Notes: generated from the sequence alone by a model not told the origin. 64,000 bases of DNA from JdFR-22 sp964534325 (GCA_964534325.1 CAZHOR010000008.1:46538-110537), one strand, 5' to 3'; shown: positions 17,224 to 27,024, numbered from the stretch's first letter. Made by a program: numbers and translations.

Positions 17224-17497
17224 CAATTACCTTGAACTCAACGAAACCAAGGTCCTTTATGTCGTATTTCCCTATTACGTCCCAGGGGATCTCCCAGTGG
17301 TGTGGATGATGGTGATCGGATTCAAAGAACACCTCGGCTTCTGGCTGGGTAACAACCCTCATCTTATAATCGTAACTCTTCAGAAGTATAACTCTGATGT
17401 GCTCCCCTCCCTTGACGCCAAGATCTTCAACCACCTTCTGGGGAGGCATTACAAAGCAGATATCCCCTTCGTACCTTACTTTCTCCAGAAGTATCAT
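17168..17497 (-). CDS. Uncharacterised histidine-rich small protein
   Basis: A 109-residue protein I cannot place in a family. The first 60 residues alternate short hydrophobic strands and charged turns (RYEGDICFVMPP, KGGEHIRVILL). A cluster SDHHHPHHWEIP at about residues 60-71 and a tail EAHAHTA suggest metal binding. It starts the nep1-thiL operon and overlaps nep1 by 56 nt, so translation of the two may be coupled. A TATA-like AATTATATC about 25-30 nt upstream suggests a leaderless message. Confidence 0.7.
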   Translation of the reverse strand: MILLEKVRYEGDICFVMPPQKVVEDLGVKGGEHIRVILLKSYDYKMRVVTQPEAEVFFESDHHHPHHWEIPWDVIGKYDIKDLGFVEFKVIDVFGKHEGSEAEAHAHTA

Positions 17498-17719
17498 ACA
17501 TCTGCTTAATACATCTCAGATATAATTTTTTCCATTTAAGTAGCCATTCCCTTAGTCCAAGCAGTCTACTCTTATATCACTTGAATTACTTCAAAAATTA
17601 ATAGACGAGAACAATCCAACTTTCTGAGGATGGGGGAATAAGTTTAATTATGGGAGAGATTAATTTATTTCTCGACAGTGGTTTAGTATATGTAATTCAA
17701 TTGGATTAAGGCTGGTAAG

Positions 17720-18409
17720 ATGACAGCAGAACGTCAGAACGACATATATAGGGATAAGAGAATCAGAATGGCCAACAGATTACTGGAGGAGCTCAATTTA
17801 AGCTTGGACGTGTTTGAGGCCATGAAGAAGGTTCCCAGGCATGAGTTCGTACCATACGAGCGGCGGAGTGAGGCTTATTCGGATATTCCCTTGCCCATTG
17901 GGGAAGGGCAGACCATAAGCGCACCTCACATGGTAGCTATAATGTGCAATCTTCTTGATTTGCAAAAAGGTGATAAGGTTCTGGAAGTAGGGGGAGGCAG
18001 AGGTTATCATGCCGCTGTTGTGGCCGAGATCGTGGGGAAAGAGGGGAAGGTTATTGTGATGGAGATAAAATCGGAGCTGGCCAGACTTTCTGAGGAAACA
18101 CTCCACGAGCTGGGCTATGATAATGTCAAGGTTATAACCGGGGACGGCAGTAAGGGTTACCCGCCAGAAGCTCCTTTTGACAAGGTATATGTCACTGCAT
18201 CGGCTCCTGAACTACCCAGGCCACTGATAGAGCAAATAAGACCTGGAGGTAAGATGGTCATCCCCTTAGGAGAGTACATGCAGTACCTCTATGTAGTGGA
18301 GAAAGATGAGCAGGGCAACGTTGAGAAAAGAAGCTGGGGCGGGGTTCGATTCGTACCCCTTGTTGGGGAATTTGGAGTAAACTCACGGAACAGTAAATCC
18401 GGTATCTAA
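17720..18409 (+). CDS. pcm: Protein-L-isoaspartate O-methyltransferase
   Basis: A 229-residue SAM-dependent repair enzyme acting on isoaspartyl residues in aged proteins. Motifs are VPRHEFVPYERRSEAYSDIP with LPIGEGQTISAPHMVA, the SAM-binding KVLEVGGGRGYHAAV, and VTASAPELPRPLIEQIRPGGKMVIP. Length matches archaeal Pcm. It stands alone, divergent from the His-rich/nep1/thiL operon and followed by a 243-nt gap before tRNA-Lys. Confidence 0.94.
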   Translation: MTAERQNDIYRDKRIRMANRLLEELNLSLDVFEAMKKVPRHEFVPYERRSEAYSDIPLPIGEGQTISAPHMVAIMCNLLDLQKGDKVLEVGGGRGYHAAVVAEIVGKEGKVIVMEIKSELARLSEETLHELGYDNVKVITGDGSKGYPPEAPFDKVYVTASAPELPRPLIEQIRPGGKMVIPLGEYMQYLYVVEKDEQGNVEKRSWGGVRFVPLVGEFGVNSRNSKSGI

Positions 18410-18472
18410 AAATCCCTCAATTATTTGTCTTTGGGTTATGCGCCTGATTAGATTTTTTCAAGGCCTGACGGG

Positions 18473-18576
18473 AAAAAATTTTATATCGCATAAAAGGAGA
18501 TACAGCGATATTAACACGGATGAGTTTAAAATGTCGCTTACCTTTCCATTTAAAAACTGGCAAAAAAATTTATATC
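18473..18576 (+). promoter_or_regulatory. Two near-identical promoter elements upstream of tRNA-Lys
   Basis: AAAAAATTTTATATC (18473-18487) and AAAAAAATTTATATC (18562-18576) are almost the same box, 89 nt apart. The second fits transcription of tRNA-Lys with a leader of about 50 nt, possibly continuing into rpoH. The first would start an RNA near 18510; no open reading frame lies there. Confidence 0.45.
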
Positions 18577-18652
18577 TGAGAAAGTGCTTTAGGGACAGGA
18601 CTTGAAGCCAGTTTGCCCTCGCTGGTAAATTAGTCAATAATAAAAATCCAAT

Positions 18653-18727
18653 GGGCTCGTAGCTCAGCCAGGCAAGAGCAACGGCCTTTTAAGCCGTTGG
18701 CCGCGGGTTCAAATCCCGTCGAGCCCG
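18653..18727 (+). tRNA. tRNA-Lys (anticodon UUU)
   Basis: A 75-base cloverleaf: acceptor stem GGGCTCG/CGAGCCC, D stem GCTC/GAGC, anticodon stem ACGGC/GCCGT with loop CTTTTAA giving anticodon TTT at 18688-18690, and T arm with GTTCAAAT. Discriminator base G at 18727; no encoded CCA. No intron. It ends 39 nt before the rpoH start on the same strand. Confidence 0.96.
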
Positions 18728-18766
18728 TCTTAACATTTGCAAGAGAAGAGGTGCAGGGTGAAAAAA

Positions 18767-19000
18767 ATGAGCAAAAGCGAGTTACAAGATCATGTAATGG
18801 TTCCCACCCATGAAATATTAGATGAAGACCAAACTGAAGAATTTCTGAAAACATTAGGTATTGATAAAGAACAATTACCGAAGATTAGAGCGGACGACCC
18901 TGTAATAAAGGAGATCGGTGCTAAGATCGGAAATGTGGTAAGGATAATACGGGAAAGTCCTACTGCAGGCAAATCTGTAGTATATCGACTTGTTGTATAA
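18767..19000 (+). CDS. rpoH: DNA-directed RNA polymerase subunit H
   Basis: A 77-residue subunit equivalent to the C-terminal part of eukaryotic Rpb5. The family pattern is complete: VMVPTHEILDEDQ, LPKIRADDPVIKEIGAKIGNV and VRIIRESPTAGKSVVYRLVV. H sits at the jaw of the enzyme. ATG 18767 follows AGGGTGA at 18755-18761; GTG at 18758 lies within that site. It begins the large polymerase operon. Confidence 0.95.
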   Translation: MSKSELQDHVMVPTHEILDEDQTEEFLKTLGIDKEQLPKIRADDPVIKEIGAKIGNVVRIIRESPTAGKSVVYRLVV

Positions 19001-19078
19001 TATGAAGGATATATCTAAATTGGGAGTAAATTGGACTACTATTAGTCTAAGTTATCTTTATTGAGGAGGTTTTAAAAT

Positions 19079-20554
19079 ATGCTGGATAGGAGAACTCTGG
19101 GAAAAACTTACTTCACTCACGAAAGGCTGGTCAAACACCAGGTAGATTCTTTTAATAGGTTTATTAATGAAGGGCTGCAAAGAGTTATTACCGAGCAGGG
19201 AAGAATAGAGCTGGACATTCCGGAAACTTACGTCAAACTGGGGAAGATTTGGGTAGAAAGGCCCTTGGCGAAAGAGGCTGATGGAAGCAGGGTACCTCAA
19301 TATCCCGCCATGGCAAGATTGAGAAATCTTACTTATGCTGCACCGATCCACCTGCAGGCGACAGTGGTTGATGAAGGTGCGGAGCTGGATGAAGAAGCCA
19401 TAGAGATCGGCATGCTTCCGGTTATGGTCAAATCCCAGGTCTGTAATCTCACGGATATTGATGATGTCACCAAAGTAGGGGAAGACCCCGTGGATACTGG
19501 TGGTTATTTCATAGTCAACGGCAGTGAAAGGGCTTTGATGACCCTGGAAGACCTTGCACCCAACAAGATCCTTTTGGAGAAAGAGACCAGGTATGGGGAG
19601 TCAATGGAAGTGGCAAAGGTCTTCAGTCAGAGGGCAGGTTACAGAGCTCTGGTTGTGGTTGAGAGAGGTAAGAACAATATTCTGGAAGTGTCGTTCCCTC
19701 AGATACCCAAGAGCATTCAATTCATCACTCTGATAAAGGCTCTGGGAATTGAAACCGACCAGGAGATAGTTACTGTAGTCAGTGAGAATCCAGAAGTAAT
19801 GAAGTTCATGCTGGAGAATGTGGAGATAGCTGAAGTCGAAAATCAGGAGGAGGCCATAGAGGCTATCGGAAGGAAAGTGGCTCCTGGTCAAAGCAAAGAA
19901 TATAGGGTTAATAGAGCAAATCAGGTTATAGATCAGTATTTCCTCCCCCATTTGGGAACAACCCCTGAGTCCAGGAAGGCAAAAGCATTCTTTCTGGCCA
20001 GAATGGCTGAAGCAGTTTTTGAGCTTACACTGGGAATCAGAATGGAAGACGATAAAGATCACTATGCAAATAAAAGACTCAAGCTGGCTGGCGATTTGAT
20101 GGAAGAGATTTTCAGGGTTGCTTTTCTGAGGTTGATGAAGGATGTCAAATACCAGCTGGAGAGGGCCAAAGTCAGGGGGAGGGTCCTCAAAATGTCCACT
20201 GCAGTGAGGAGCGATGTCCTCACGGACAGGTTGATGCACCCCATGGCCACAGGGAATTGGGTCGGCGGAAGAACAGGTGTGTCCCAGTTGATCGACAGGC
20301 ATAACTGCATCTCCGTTATCTCCCACTTGAGAAGAGTTATCTCACCATTGTCCCGCTCTCAGCCTCACTTTGAGGCCAGGGACCTACATCCAACTCAGTG
20401 GGGTAGGATCTGCCCCTCAGAGACACCAGAAGGTCCCAATTGTGGCCTTGTGAAGAATTTTGCTCAATATGCTGAAGTTAGTGTGGGTACCGATGAGAAG
20501 GAAGTTAGAGATGTGTTATACGGATTGGGTGTTGAACCCATTAGAGGTGATTAA
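19079..20554 (+). CDS. rpoB2: DNA-directed RNA polymerase subunit B''
   Basis: A 491-residue N-terminal half of the split B subunit, covering the protrusion, lobe and fork regions. Visible segments include GGYFIVNGSERALMTLED, the fork region TGNWVGGRTGVSQLIDR and the end region HPTQWGRICPSETPEGPNCG. The following B' gene starts at the next base after the stop, so the split is clean and the halves assemble as separate chains. GAGGAGGT at 19062-19069 is a strong ribosome binding site. A split B gene is seen in class II methanogens, Archaeoglobi and Haloarchaea. Confidence 0.96.
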   Translation: MLDRRTLGKTYFTHERLVKHQVDSFNRFINEGLQRVITEQGRIELDIPETYVKLGKIWVERPLAKEADGSRVPQYPAMARLRNLTYAAPIHLQATVVDEGAELDEEAIEIGMLPVMVKSQVCNLTDIDDVTKVGEDPVDTGGYFIVNGSERALMTLEDLAPNKILLEKETRYGESMEVAKVFSQRAGYRALVVVERGKNNILEVSFPQIPKSIQFITLIKALGIETDQEIVTVVSENPEVMKFMLENVEIAEVENQEEAIEAIGRKVAPGQSKEYRVNRANQVIDQYFLPHLGTTPESRKAKAFFLARMAEAVFELTLGIRMEDDKDHYANKRLKLAGDLMEEIFRVAFLRLMKDVKYQLERAKVRGRVLKMSTAVRSDVLTDRLMHPMATGNWVGGRTGVSQLIDRHNCISVISHLRRVISPLSRSQPHFEARDLHPTQWGRICPSETPEGPNCGLVKNFAQYAEVSVGTDEKEVRDVLYGLGVEPIRGD

Positions 20555-22390
20555 ATGGCTGAAGAAAAATCCATTTCAGGCTCAACCAGGGTTTACGTTA
20601 ACGGTGACCTTTTAGGGTTTCATGAGAACGGTGGCAAACTCGCTCACCAGATCAGAGAGATGAGAAGAAAGGGAAAACTCTCACCACAGGTCAATATTGC
20701 ATATCATCCGGATTCAAATGAGATTAGAATTAATACTGATGCAGGAAGGACCAGAAGACCGCTTATCACCCTGAAAGACGGAAAACCGACGATCACCAAC
20801 GACCAGATCGATAAGCTCAAAAAAGGAGAAATATCGATGGCTGATATTGTCAAACAGGGCCTCGTGGAGTTCCTCGATTCTGAAGAAGAAGAGAATGCTA
20901 TAGTAGCTGTCAATGAAGAGGAAATAGGTTCAGATCACAGCCACCTTGAACTCGACCCGTCATTGATCGTGGGCATATGTACCGGTTCAGTTCCCTATCC
21001 GGAGCATAACGCCAGCCCCAGGAACACCATGGGCGCTGCAATGATCAAGCAGGCTTTAGGATTGCCCTACGCAAATCATGAATGGAGAGTGGATACCAGA
21101 GGACATCTCCTGCATTATATTCAGAAACCGATTGTTTCTACTGACACCCAGGCCGAAATCCAGTTCGATGAGAGGCCTGCTGGCCAGAACTTCATTGTGG
21201 CCATATTGAGCTATGAAGGATATAATATTGAAGACGCCCTCATCTTCAACAAGAACAGTGTGGAGAGAGGTCTTGGGAGGTCCCATTTCTTCAGGACATA
21301 CGAAACAGAAGAGATGAGGTATCCTGGTGGCCAGGAAGATAGGCTGGAGATACCGGGTGCCGACATCTCTGGTTTTAGAGGGGCAGAAGCATACGCTCAG
21401 CTGGATGAAGACGGATTGATCTTCCCGGAGACCGATGTTGGACCTGATGAGGTATTGATCGGTAAAACCTCCCCTCCCAGATTCCTTGAAGAGCCCACAG
21501 AGCTGGGTATCAGCCCTCAAAAGAGAAGGGAAACCTCTATTACCATGAGGTCGAACGAGAAAGGAATCGTCGATTCAGTGTTCTTGATCCAGGCCGAAGG
21601 CGGCTCCAAAATAACCAAAGTGAAGATCAGGGACTTGAGGGTTCCTGAGCTGGGAGACAAATTCGCTTCCAGACATGGCCAGAAGGGTGTTATAGGCTTA
21701 CTGGTCCCTGAAGAGGACCTCCCATTCACGGAGAATGGAATCGCCCCAGATATCGTTGTCAATCCCCATGCGATCCCATCCAGAATGACAGTAGGACATA
21801 CTCTGGAAATGATCGGTGGAAAAGTAGGCTCCATCGAAGGAAGAAGAGTTGACGGTACCATATTCCACGGTGATAAAGAGAAAGCCCTTAGAGATGCGCT
21901 TAAAGAGCACGGATTCAGCTATTCGGGTAAGGAGGTCATGTACGATGGAATAACCGGCAAGCGCTATGAGGCTGAGGTCTTCGTAGGAACTATCTATTAT
22001 CAGAAACTGTATCACATGGCATCCAGCAAGATCCACGCCAGGAGCAGGGGACCGGTCCAGGTCCTGACCAGACAGCCCACTGAAGGTAGAGCAAGAAAGG
22101 GTGGATTGAGATTTGGAGAGATGGAAAGAGATGTGCTGATAGGTCATGGAGCCGCTTTGCTGCTGAAGGACAGGTTGCTTGAAGAGTCCGATAAAGTAGA
22201 GATATTCGTTTGCGGGACCTGTGGTCATGTAGCCACTCACGATTATAGAAGGAATACAGCATACTGTGCTGTTTGTGATGATGAAAGCAATATACATAAA
22301 GTAGAAATGAGTTATGCGTTCAAGTTGCTGCTGGATGAGCTGAAATCCATGATGGTTGCACCACGCCTGCAGCTTGGCGATAAGGCCTGA
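20555..22390 (+). CDS. rpoB1: DNA-directed RNA polymerase subunit B'
   Basis: A 611-residue C-terminal half of the B subunit. Hybrid-binding and wall motifs include YEGYNIEDALIFNKNSVERG, LRVPELGDKFASRHGQKGV, NPHAIPSRMTVGHTLEM and RGGLRFGEMERDVLI-type sequence (here KGGLRFGEMERD). A zinc site CGTCG...CAVC lies near the C-terminus, around residue 553-574. It abuts B'' and is followed after 23 nt by A'. Confidence 0.97.
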   Translation: MAEEKSISGSTRVYVNGDLLGFHENGGKLAHQIREMRRKGKLSPQVNIAYHPDSNEIRINTDAGRTRRPLITLKDGKPTITNDQIDKLKKGEISMADIVKQGLVEFLDSEEEENAIVAVNEEEIGSDHSHLELDPSLIVGICTGSVPYPEHNASPRNTMGAAMIKQALGLPYANHEWRVDTRGHLLHYIQKPIVSTDTQAEIQFDERPAGQNFIVAILSYEGYNIEDALIFNKNSVERGLGRSHFFRTYETEEMRYPGGQEDRLEIPGADISGFRGAEAYAQLDEDGLIFPETDVGPDEVLIGKTSPPRFLEEPTELGISPQKRRETSITMRSNEKGIVDSVFLIQAEGGSKITKVKIRDLRVPELGDKFASRHGQKGVIGLLVPEEDLPFTENGIAPDIVVNPHAIPSRMTVGHTLEMIGGKVGSIEGRRVDGTIFHGDKEKALRDALKEHGFSYSGKEVMYDGITGKRYEAEVFVGTIYYQKLYHMASSKIHARSRGPVQVLTRQPTEGRARKGGLRFGEMERDVLIGHGAALLLKDRLLEESDKVEIFVCGTCGHVATHDYRRNTAYCAVCDDESNIHKVEMSYAFKLLLDELKSMMVAPRLQLGDKA

Positions 22391-22413
22391 CTGATTAGGA
22401 GGTGTAGTTTAAC

Positions 22414-25065
22414 ATGATTCCCAAGAGGATCAATTCCCTTAAATTCGAGGTTTTAAGCCCTCAAGAAACCCGCAGAATGAGTGTTGCCAAGGTCATAACT
22501 CCGGAGACTTATGACGATGATGGTTTCCCCATCGAAGCCGGATTGATGGACCCCCGGCTGGGAGTAATCGATCCCGGATTGAGGTGCAAATCCTGTGGCG
22601 GAAAAGCAGGAGAGTGCCCGGGTCATTTTGGTCATATTGAGCTGGCAGCACCGGTAAATCACCCCGGGTATGCTAAATTGATAGGAAAATTATTGAATGC
22701 TATTTGTAGAGAATGTGGAAGGATCCTGCTCAAGGACAAGGACAGGGATAAGTTCATAAATGAAATTGAGAGAAGAAAAGAGCTGGGCCAGGATTATGAA
22801 GATATCGTAAAGGAAGTGTTTAGGCTCACCAAGGGAGCAAAGAAGTGCCCTCATTGCGGGGAAGAAAACATTGAGATTAAGTTTGAGAAGCCCACGTTCT
22901 TCTACGAAGGCGAGCACCGCTTGACTCCCAAAGATATTAGGGAGAGAATGGAAAGCATATCGAATGCCGACATTCCGGCTTTTGGGATGAATCCCAAAGC
23001 TGTCAGGCCTGAATGGATGATATTGACCGTGCTTCCAGTCCCTCCAGTCACTGTGAGGCCCTCTATTATCCTGGAAACCGGTCAAAGAAGTGAGGATGAC
23101 TTAACTCACAAGCTGGTAGATATAATAAGGATCAATCAAAGATTTCTGGAAAATAAAGAGGCTGGAGCTCCTCAATTAATTCTTGAAGATCTTTGGGAGC
23201 TTCTCCAGTATCACGTAACCACTTATATGGATAATGAGGTTAGCGGTATCCCACCTGCCAGGCACAGGAGCGGGAGACCGTTGAAGACCATTGCTCAGAG
23301 ATTGAAAGGGAAAGAAGGAAGGTTTAGAGGCAGTCTCTCGGGTAAGAGAGTGAATTTCTCTGCCAGAGCCGTTATATCCCCTGACCCCAATTTGAGCATA
23401 GGTGAGGTTGGGGTACCGACCTTCATGGCCGAAGAGCTGACGTTCCCCTTATTCGTCACCGGAAAGAACATGGAAGAGGCAAAGGAGTACATCTTCAGAG
23501 ATGAGCACCCCAAAGCCAATTACGTGATCAGACCCGATGGCAAGAGGATCAGGGTGATGGACTCCAATAAGGAGGAGCTTGCCGAAAAGCTTGAACCCGG
23601 AATGATCGTAGAGAGACAGATGATGGATGGTGACGTGATACTATTCAATCGACAGCCCTCTCTCCACAGGATGAGCATAATGGCCCACTACGTCAGAGTT
23701 CTGCCGTATAAGACCTTCAGGTTGAATCCTGCGGTATGCCCCCCATATAACGCTGATTTTGACGGGGATGAGATGAACATGCATGTTCCTCAGGGCCTGG
23801 AAGCTCAGGCAGAGGCCAAGTTGTTGATGTCCGTTGATAGTCAAATCCTGTCACCCCGATTTGGAGGACCCATAATAGGGGGAATACACGACCATATATC
23901 CGGTCTCTTCATTCTTACCAGAGGAGAACAGAAGTTCACACTGGAAGAGGTAGTAGCATTGCTCAAGTCCATTGACCTCGATGAGATCCCCATGGATAAG
24001 GACAAGGACTACTGGACAGGAAAAGAAATATTCAGTCTTATACTACCTGACATCTCTATTGAGTACAAGGCAGAGTTCTGCAAGGGTTGCGAGGAGTGCA
24101 AGGGCGAAGACTGCGAAAATGATGCTTATGTGGTCATTAAGAACGGTGAGTTGATCCAGGGAACCATTGATGAAAAATCCATAGGAGCTTTCAAGGGCAT
24201 TCTGGTTGACGAGGTAATGAGGAAATTCGGCAGTGTTGAGACCAGAAAGTTCATCGATAGGTTCACTCAGCTGGCCATCAGGGCTATAAGCTATAAAGGA
24301 TTCTCTTTCGGTATAGATGACGAAGAAATACCGGATGAGGCGACCGGGCAGATCAGAGATGTTCTGAACAATGCCGATATTAGAGTTGAGGAGCTTATCA
24401 ACGCTTACAGAGAGGGTATACTGGAGCCCATGCCGGGCAGGAGTTTAGAAGAGACTCTGGAAATGAAGATAATGCAGGAATTAGGTAAAGCCAGAGATAG
24501 GACCGGTAAAATCGCGGGCAGATTTCTGGGTCTGGACAGTTCGGCAGTGATAATGGCGGAGAGCGGAGCAAGAGGCTCCATGTTGAATCTAACCCAGATG
24601 GCTGCATGTATTGGACAGCAGTCAGTGAGAGGAGAGAGGATCAGGAGAGGTTATACTTATACCAACAGGACACTTTCTCATTTCAAGCCTGGAGAGTTGA
24701 GTTCCAAGGCAAGAGGTTTCATCAAGAGCAGTTATAAAGAAGGTTTAAGCCCCGTGGAATATTTCTTCCACGCTGTAGGTGGTCGGGAAGGTCTGGTTGA
24801 TACAGCCGTTAGAACATCTCAGTCAGGTTACCTGCAGAGAAGGTTGGTCAACGCTCTCCAGGACCTGAAGGTAGAATATGACGGCATGGTTAAGGAGCAG
24901 ACCTCCGGAATCCTCGTTCAGCATAAGTATGGTGAAGACGGGGTTGACCCCATGAAGAGCTATAGGGGTAGAGCGGTTGACGTTAAAAGGATTGTTAATG
25001 AAGTAGTTTCAGAGCAACAAAAAGGAAAAGAAGCAGTTGCCAAGAAAGGAAAGGGGAGGAGATAA
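22414..25065 (+). CDS. rpoA1: DNA-directed RNA polymerase subunit A'
   Basis: An 883-residue subunit carrying the catalytic site: NADFDGDEMN at about residues 446-455, whose aspartates hold the active magnesium. N-terminal zinc clamp motifs CKSCGGKAGECPGHFGH and CRECG...CPHCG are present, as is the funnel/bridge region MAESGARGSMLNLTQMAA. The C-terminus ends in lysine-rich residues, and the rest of the largest subunit is the separate A''. Tight operon position. Confidence 0.97.
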   Translation: MIPKRINSLKFEVLSPQETRRMSVAKVITPETYDDDGFPIEAGLMDPRLGVIDPGLRCKSCGGKAGECPGHFGHIELAAPVNHPGYAKLIGKLLNAICRECGRILLKDKDRDKFINEIERRKELGQDYEDIVKEVFRLTKGAKKCPHCGEENIEIKFEKPTFFYEGEHRLTPKDIRERMESISNADIPAFGMNPKAVRPEWMILTVLPVPPVTVRPSIILETGQRSEDDLTHKLVDIIRINQRFLENKEAGAPQLILEDLWELLQYHVTTYMDNEVSGIPPARHRSGRPLKTIAQRLKGKEGRFRGSLSGKRVNFSARAVISPDPNLSIGEVGVPTFMAEELTFPLFVTGKNMEEAKEYIFRDEHPKANYVIRPDGKRIRVMDSNKEELAEKLEPGMIVERQMMDGDVILFNRQPSLHRMSIMAHYVRVLPYKTFRLNPAVCPPYNADFDGDEMNMHVPQGLEAQAEAKLLMSVDSQILSPRFGGPIIGGIHDHISGLFILTRGEQKFTLEEVVALLKSIDLDEIPMDKDKDYWTGKEIFSLILPDISIEYKAEFCKGCEECKGEDCENDAYVVIKNGELIQGTIDEKSIGAFKGILVDEVMRKFGSVETRKFIDRFTQLAIRAISYKGFSFGIDDEEIPDEATGQIRDVLNNADIRVEELINAYREGILEPMPGRSLEETLEMKIMQELGKARDRTGKIAGRFLGLDSSAVIMAESGARGSMLNLTQMAACIGQQSVRGERIRRGYTYTNRTLSHFKPGELSSKARGFIKSSYKEGLSPVEYFFHAVGGREGLVDTAVRTSQSGYLQRRLVNALQDLKVEYDGMVKEQTSGILVQHKYGEDGVDPMKSYRGRAVDVKRIVNEVVSEQQKGKEAVAKKGKGRR

Positions 25066-25067
25066 AT

Positions 25068-26201
25068 TTGAAATACGAATCAGCCCTCAATAAATTTCCC
25101 ATTCCCAGTACGATCAAAGAAGAAATAGGTAAAGAACTGGAAGAATTGAATGTTACCAAGAAGGTAGCCGAAAAGATTGTGGAAAGATGTTACTGGGCCT
25201 ACATGACCAATTTGATGGAGCCGGGTGAGGCTGCAGGTATTGTGGCGGCTCAATCCATCGGCGAGCCAGGGACCCAGATGACCATGAGGACGTTCCACTA
25301 TGCAGGTGTGGCTGAGATCAACGTCACTCTGGGTTTGCCCAGACTTATAGAAATCCTTGATGTCAGAAAGAACCCCTCTACACCCCTCATGACCATTCGG
25401 TTGAAGGAAGGTTACGCTGAAGACAGGGAGAAGGCCAGGGAAGTGGCAAACAGGATAGAAGCTACTTATATCCTGGATATTGCTGACGTCATCACGGACA
25501 TCAGGAACATGGTGCTGGTGGTAACGCTGGACGAGAGAGCCTTAGAAAGAAAACAACTGTCTGCTGACGAGATAAGGAAGAAGATCGAGAAATCCCTGAA
25601 GACAGAGGTAGAAGAGGAGGACGGCAAGCTCATAGTTAAATCCGAACCATCATACAAAACATTGATGGACATGTTCGATAAGCTCAGAAAGCTTGTCCTT
25701 GCGGGACTAAAAGAAATTAAAAGGGTCATAATTAGAAAAGAGGATGATGAATACGTTTTATATACGGAAGGCTCCAGTCTCAAAAAGATAATGAAGATCA
25801 AAGGTGTGGATTTCACCAGAACCACTACCAACAATATATACGAGATTTATGAGGTTTTGGGGATTGAAGCGGCGAGGAACGCTATTATAAAGGAAGCTAT
25901 ATCCACTCTGGAAGAACAGGGTCTTGAAGTGGATATAAGACATATAATGCTGGTTGCGGATGCTATGACCTCCGATGGCGAATTAAGACAGATAGGGAGG
26001 CATGGTGTAGCCGGTGAGAAGCACAGCATTCTTGCCAGGGCTGCATTCGAAATGACGGTCAATAATCTGCTGGAAGCAGCCGTCAGAGGAGATAGCGATA
26101 AGTTGAGCGGGATTTCCGAGAATATTATTGTTGGTCAGCCCATTAAACTTGGAACAGGAGATGTGGAGCTAATAACCAGATATGCACAAGCTAAGAAATA
26201 A
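25068..26201 (+). CDS. rpoA2: DNA-directed RNA polymerase subunit A''
   Basis: A 377-residue C-terminal part of the largest subunit with the trigger loop region AAQSIGEPGTQMTMRTFHYAG and the jaw and cleft parts ending VGQPIKLGTGDVEL. A TTG start at 25068 is chosen: GGAGGAGA lies 5-12 nt upstream and the next ATG would remove conserved sequence. It begins 2 nt after A' and is followed by L30e. Confidence 0.96.
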   Translation: MKYESALNKFPIPSTIKEEIGKELEELNVTKKVAEKIVERCYWAYMTNLMEPGEAAGIVAAQSIGEPGTQMTMRTFHYAGVAEINVTLGLPRLIEILDVRKNPSTPLMTIRLKEGYAEDREKAREVANRIEATYILDIADVITDIRNMVLVVTLDERALERKQLSADEIRKKIEKSLKTEVEEEDGKLIVKSEPSYKTLMDMFDKLRKLVLAGLKEIKRVIIRKEDDEYVLYTEGSSLKKIMKIKGVDFTRTTTNNIYEIYEVLGIEAARNAIIKEAISTLEEQGLEVDIRHIMLVADAMTSDGELRQIGRHGVAGEKHSILARAAFEMTVNNLLEAAVRGDSDKLSGISENIIVGQPIKLGTGDVELITRYAQAKK

Positions 26202-26219
26202 GCAAAGGGGGTAAAGAGA

Positions 26220-26516
26220 ATGAAAGTAGAGATTGATAAGGCTTTAAGAAAAGCTCTGAAGACAGGCGAAGTTTGGTTAGGAAGTAAAAGAACCATTAAA
26301 GCTCTTAGAGATGGTGAAGCTAAACTGATTATAATGGCAACAGACTGCCCCGAAGAGATCAGAGAAGAAATAGAGAAGTACGATACTCCTGCAATGGAAT
26401 ATAAAGGCGATAATATGGCTCTTGGGGGGGTCTGTGGTAAACCTTTTAGTGTTGCATCCCTGGCAATACTTGAACCAGGGGAATCCGAGATTCTCAACGC
26501 CATTGAAAGCCATTGA
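26220..26516 (+). CDS. rpl30e: 50S ribosomal protein L30e
   Basis: A 98-residue L7Ae-fold protein, with KTGEVWLGSKRTIKALRDGE at the RNA-binding side and LGGVCGKPFSVASLAILEPG near the C-terminus. It occupies the standard archaeal position between rpoA2 and nusA. GGGGGT at about 26207-26212 serves as ribosome binding site. Confidence 0.95.
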   Translation: MKVEIDKALRKALKTGEVWLGSKRTIKALRDGEAKLIIMATDCPEEIREEIEKYDTPAMEYKGDNMALGGVCGKPFSVASLAILEPGESEILNAIESH

Positions 26517-26564
26517 AGAACAGTAGCATGAAAAATCGGGATCAATTATCAAGAGGATGGTATT

Positions 26565-26984
26565 ATGGGAGTGAAGCTTTCATCGGAGAGTATACGGTAT
26601 CTCACTCTTTTCGAAAGTTTAACCGGTGCAAGTCTTAAGGATTGCATAGTCGAAGATGAGAAGATAGTTTTCGTAGTAAGAAAGGGAGAGATGGGTGCAG
26701 CTATCGGAAAAGGTGGAATTAATATTGAAAAAATAAAAGAGCTGGTTGGGAAAAGGGTTGAAGTTGTAGAACACTCGGATGACCCGGTAGAATTTGTTGA
26801 GAATATTTTTAAACCCATCGATGTTGATGTCAAGTTGCAGGAAAAAGATAATAAGAAAGTCATTCAGGTCTCTGTAAACCCGCAGTATAAAGGTCTGATA
26901 ATCGGTAAAAGCGGGAAAAATATAAATAAAGCAAAAGAGTTAGCCAAAAGGCATCATGAGATCGAGGATATCATGATAAAATGA
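26565..26984 (+). CDS. nusA: NusA-like transcription/RNA-binding KH protein
   Basis: A 139-residue protein with two KH domains and no N-terminal polymerase-binding or S1 part, the archaeal form. KH loops are GEMGAAIGKGGINIEKIKEL and IIGKSGKNINKAKELA. Role in archaea is presumed termination or rRNA processing. It sits between L30e and S12 in the conserved operon. Confidence 0.93.
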   Translation: MGVKLSSESIRYLTLFESLTGASLKDCIVEDEKIVFVVRKGEMGAAIGKGGINIEKIKELVGKRVEVVEHSDDPVEFVENIFKPIDVDVKLQEKDNKKVIQVSVNPQYKGLIIGKSGKNINKAKELAKRHHEIEDIMIK

Positions 26985-27024
26985 GAGCTGAATTGAGTAT
27001 TAAGCAACGATAGAGGTGTATTCC

